A stretch of 7,013 nt of DNA from Alphaproteobacteria bacterium (lineage in GTDB: Bacteria; Pseudomonadota; Alphaproteobacteria; Rhizobiales; Rhizobiaceae), in NCBI GenBank assembly GCA_017308345.1, contig JAFKFE010001040.1, positions 1 to 7,013 on the forward strand, written 5' to 3'. The notes beneath the pieces are model-generated. The model ran no database searches, was not told the origin of the DNA, and saw nothing but the letters and a program-made list of their open reading frames with translations. Made by a program: the position numbers and the translations under genes. Shown here piece by piece: positions 5,659-7,013 of this stretch. Within the stretch, counting starts at the first letter, position 1. Every line of letters starts with the position of its first letter.

Positions 5659-7013
5659 CTATTCGAGATAGCCGGACGGATCGACCGGGGCCGAATTCTT
5701 GCGCACCTCGAAGTGCAGCTTCGGCGAGTCGGTGGTGCCGCTCATGCCGGACAGCGCGATTTCCTGCCCGCGCTTGACCTTCTGGCCGCGCTGCACCTCG
5801 ATCGAGCTTGCATGGCCATAGACGGTGACCAGGCCGTTCTCGTGCCGCACCAGCACGGTGTTGCCGAACTCCTTGAGGCCGTCGCCGGCATATATGACGA
5901 CGCCGTTCTCGGCCGCCTTGATCGGCGTTCCTTCCGGCACCGCGATGTCGACGCCGTCCTTGCCCGAGCCGAAGCTGGAGATCACGCGGCCGCGCACGGG
6001 CCAGCGCATCTTGCCGATGCCGGTCGCGTCGGGCGCCACCGCGTCGTCGTCCTCGGCCTGCTGGATGACCTTGGCGTCCTTCTTCGGCGGCGTATAGGAA
6101 GCGAGTGTCTCGGTGGTCTTGGCCGCCGGCGGCGTGGTTGCCGTCGTCACCGGATCGACCGCCGGCTTGGCGGCAGTCGCGGCGGGCTTGGCGGCGGCGA
6201 CGGCAACGGTGCCGCCAGCCGGGACCTTGAGCGTCTGGCCGATCTTGAGCACTCCGGCCTGCATGCCGTTGGCCTGCTTCAGCGCCACGACGCTGACGCC
6301 GGTCTTCCTGGCGATCGACGACAGCGAGTCGCCCTGCTGGACGGTGTAGGTGCCACCGGCGCCAGCCGGCTTGGCCACGGCCACCTGCGGCGCGGGTTTC
6401 GGGTTCTTGGAACCCGCGGCCGCCGCCGACGTGTCGACCTGTGCGGTCGACTTGCCGTCCTTGACCTTGGGCTGCTGGGGCAGCACCGCGACCTTCTCCG
6501 GAGCAGGCTGCTTAGGCGGATTCGCCGGCTTGCCTTCGGCGACCTTCGGCTCCGCCTTGCTCGAATAGGCATAAGCAGGAATGACGATCTTCTGGCCGCT
6601 GCGGATGCCCTTCTTCGGATCGATCCCGTTGACCTTGGCGATCGCGTCCGCCGGCACGTGGTAGTGGGCCGCCAGGCCGGAAAGCGTCTCGCCGTCCCGG
6701 ACCACGATTTCGGTCGCGCGCGGGGTCGCGCTTGCATTGCGCACGGCATCGGGCTCGGCGGTCTTGAACGGCTTGGCCGGAGCGACCGTGCCGGTGGCTG
6801 TCCTGTCGAGATGCGGCGCTGGCGCAAGTGCCGGAGCCGGAGCGAGGGCGGGGGCCGAAGCGGTGCGCATCGGCTTGGCGGCAGCCGGCGCCGACGGAGG
6901 CGGCAGCTGCTGCGCCGTGACCGGCTCGAGACTGGACCGGCTCACCGACTGGGTGTGAGCGCCGTCGACCGGCGCGGGCGCGACCGTGTCGCCCGGATAG
7001 GGCTGGTCGACAT
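5659..7013 (-). CDS. LysM/M23 peptidoglycan-binding protein, NlpD/DipM-like, C-terminal part (runs off right edge)
   Basis: The frame is open from the right edge to TAG at 5659-5661, giving 450 visible residues; the N-terminus, where a lipoprotein signal would be expected, is outside. An Ala/Pro-rich linker leads to LysM 1 (about 6577-6711, VVRDGETLSGLAAHYHV). A Lys/Pro/Ala linker precedes LysM 2 (about 6220-6351, YTVQQGDSLSSIARKTGVS), and a further linker the M23/LytM domain (5662-6003). That domain keeps Asp (5947-5949), the YGH histidine (5812-5814) and the last histidine of LHFEVR (5713-5715). Lysines replace the zinc-ligand histidine of HxGxD (5959-5961, GKDGVD) and the catalytic first histidine of HxH (5719-5721, PKLHF). 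It therefore probably binds septal peptidoglycan and activates an amidase, as degenerate NlpD/EnvC proteins do, and does not cut peptides itself. The internal GTG at 6945 is not the start, because conserved-looking sequence continues upstream. Confidence 0.9.
   Translation of the reverse strand, partial: VDQPYPGDTVAPAPVDGAHTQSVSRSSLEPVTAQQLPPPSAPAAAKPMRTASAPALAPAPALAPAPHLDRTATGTVAPAKPFKTAEPDAVRNASATPRATEIVVRDGETLSGLAAHYHVPADAIAKVNGIDPKKGIRSGQKIVIPAYAYSSKAEPKVAEGKPANPPKQPAPEKVAVLPQQPKVKDGKSTAQVDTSAAAAGSKNPKPAPQVAVAKPAGAGGTYTVQQGDSLSSIARKTGVSVVALKQANGMQAGVLKIGQTLKVPAGGTVAVAAAKPAATAAKPAVDPVTTATTPPAAKTTETLASYTPPKKDAKVIQQAEDDDAVAPDATGIGKMRWPVRGRVISSFGSGKDGVDIAVPEGTPIKAAENGVVIYAGDGLKEFGNTVLVRHENGLVTVYGHASSIEVQRGQKVKRGQEIALSGMSGTTDSPKLHFEVRKNSAPVDPSGYLE

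Noticed and set aside
6814..6860. Direct repeats in the Ala/Pro linker of the LysM/M23 gene
   Set aside because: The short repeated APALAPAP units are ordinary low-complexity linker coding sequence, not a separate repeat element.
6943..6945. GTG as start codon of the LysM/M23 gene
   Set aside because: The frame stays open to the right edge, and the upstream residues (DQPYPGDTVAPAPVDGAHTQS) look like genuine linker sequence. A start here would also leave no export signal.

Overview
The window is GC-rich chromosomal DNA that looks like an alphaproteobacterium of the Rhizobiales, most likely Mesorhizobium or a close relative. Three things point there: a SecD-SecF fusion beside yajC, the LysM/M23 lipoprotein-type gene and the DUF815 ATPase next to it, and a copy of the palindromic intergenic repeat typical of rhizobial genomes (about 1463-1531). 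This placement rests on remembered families and gene order, not on a database search.

Layout, right to left on the minus strand. An NlpD/DipM-like protein (two LysM domains plus a degenerate M23 domain) enters from the right edge and ends at 5659, followed by a strong intrinsic terminator at 5581-5608. A DUF815 AAA+ ATPase runs on the plus strand (4664-5557), convergent with the NlpD-like gene and divergent from yajC. From the shared 176-nt region 4488-4663 a minus-strand gene series runs leftward: yajC (4149-4487), fused secDF (1537-4092), an Mth938/DUF498 (NDUFAF3-like) protein (1067-1456) and a squalene/phytoene-synthase-fold protein of NDUFAF6 type (218-1066). After an 82-nt spacer with two perfect palindromes, a new minus-strand membrane-protein gene starts at 135 and leaves the window at the left edge.

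How the genes fit together. YajC-SecDF is the proton-driven accessory part of the Sec translocon. The two genes behind it are homologues of two mitochondrial complex I assembly factors. They are joined stop-to-start (TGA directly followed by ATG), which suggests membrane insertion and respiratory complex assembly are expressed together. The NlpD-like protein probably serves cell-wall remodelling during division as an amidase activator, because two active-site histidines of its M23 domain are lysines.

I found no CRISPR array, tRNA, rRNA, transposase or phage gene. Every gene has a plausible housekeeping role. The most interesting points are the NDUFAF3/NDUFAF6-like pair, the lost catalytic motifs in two enzyme-fold proteins, and several uncharacterised palindromes in the intergenic regions.
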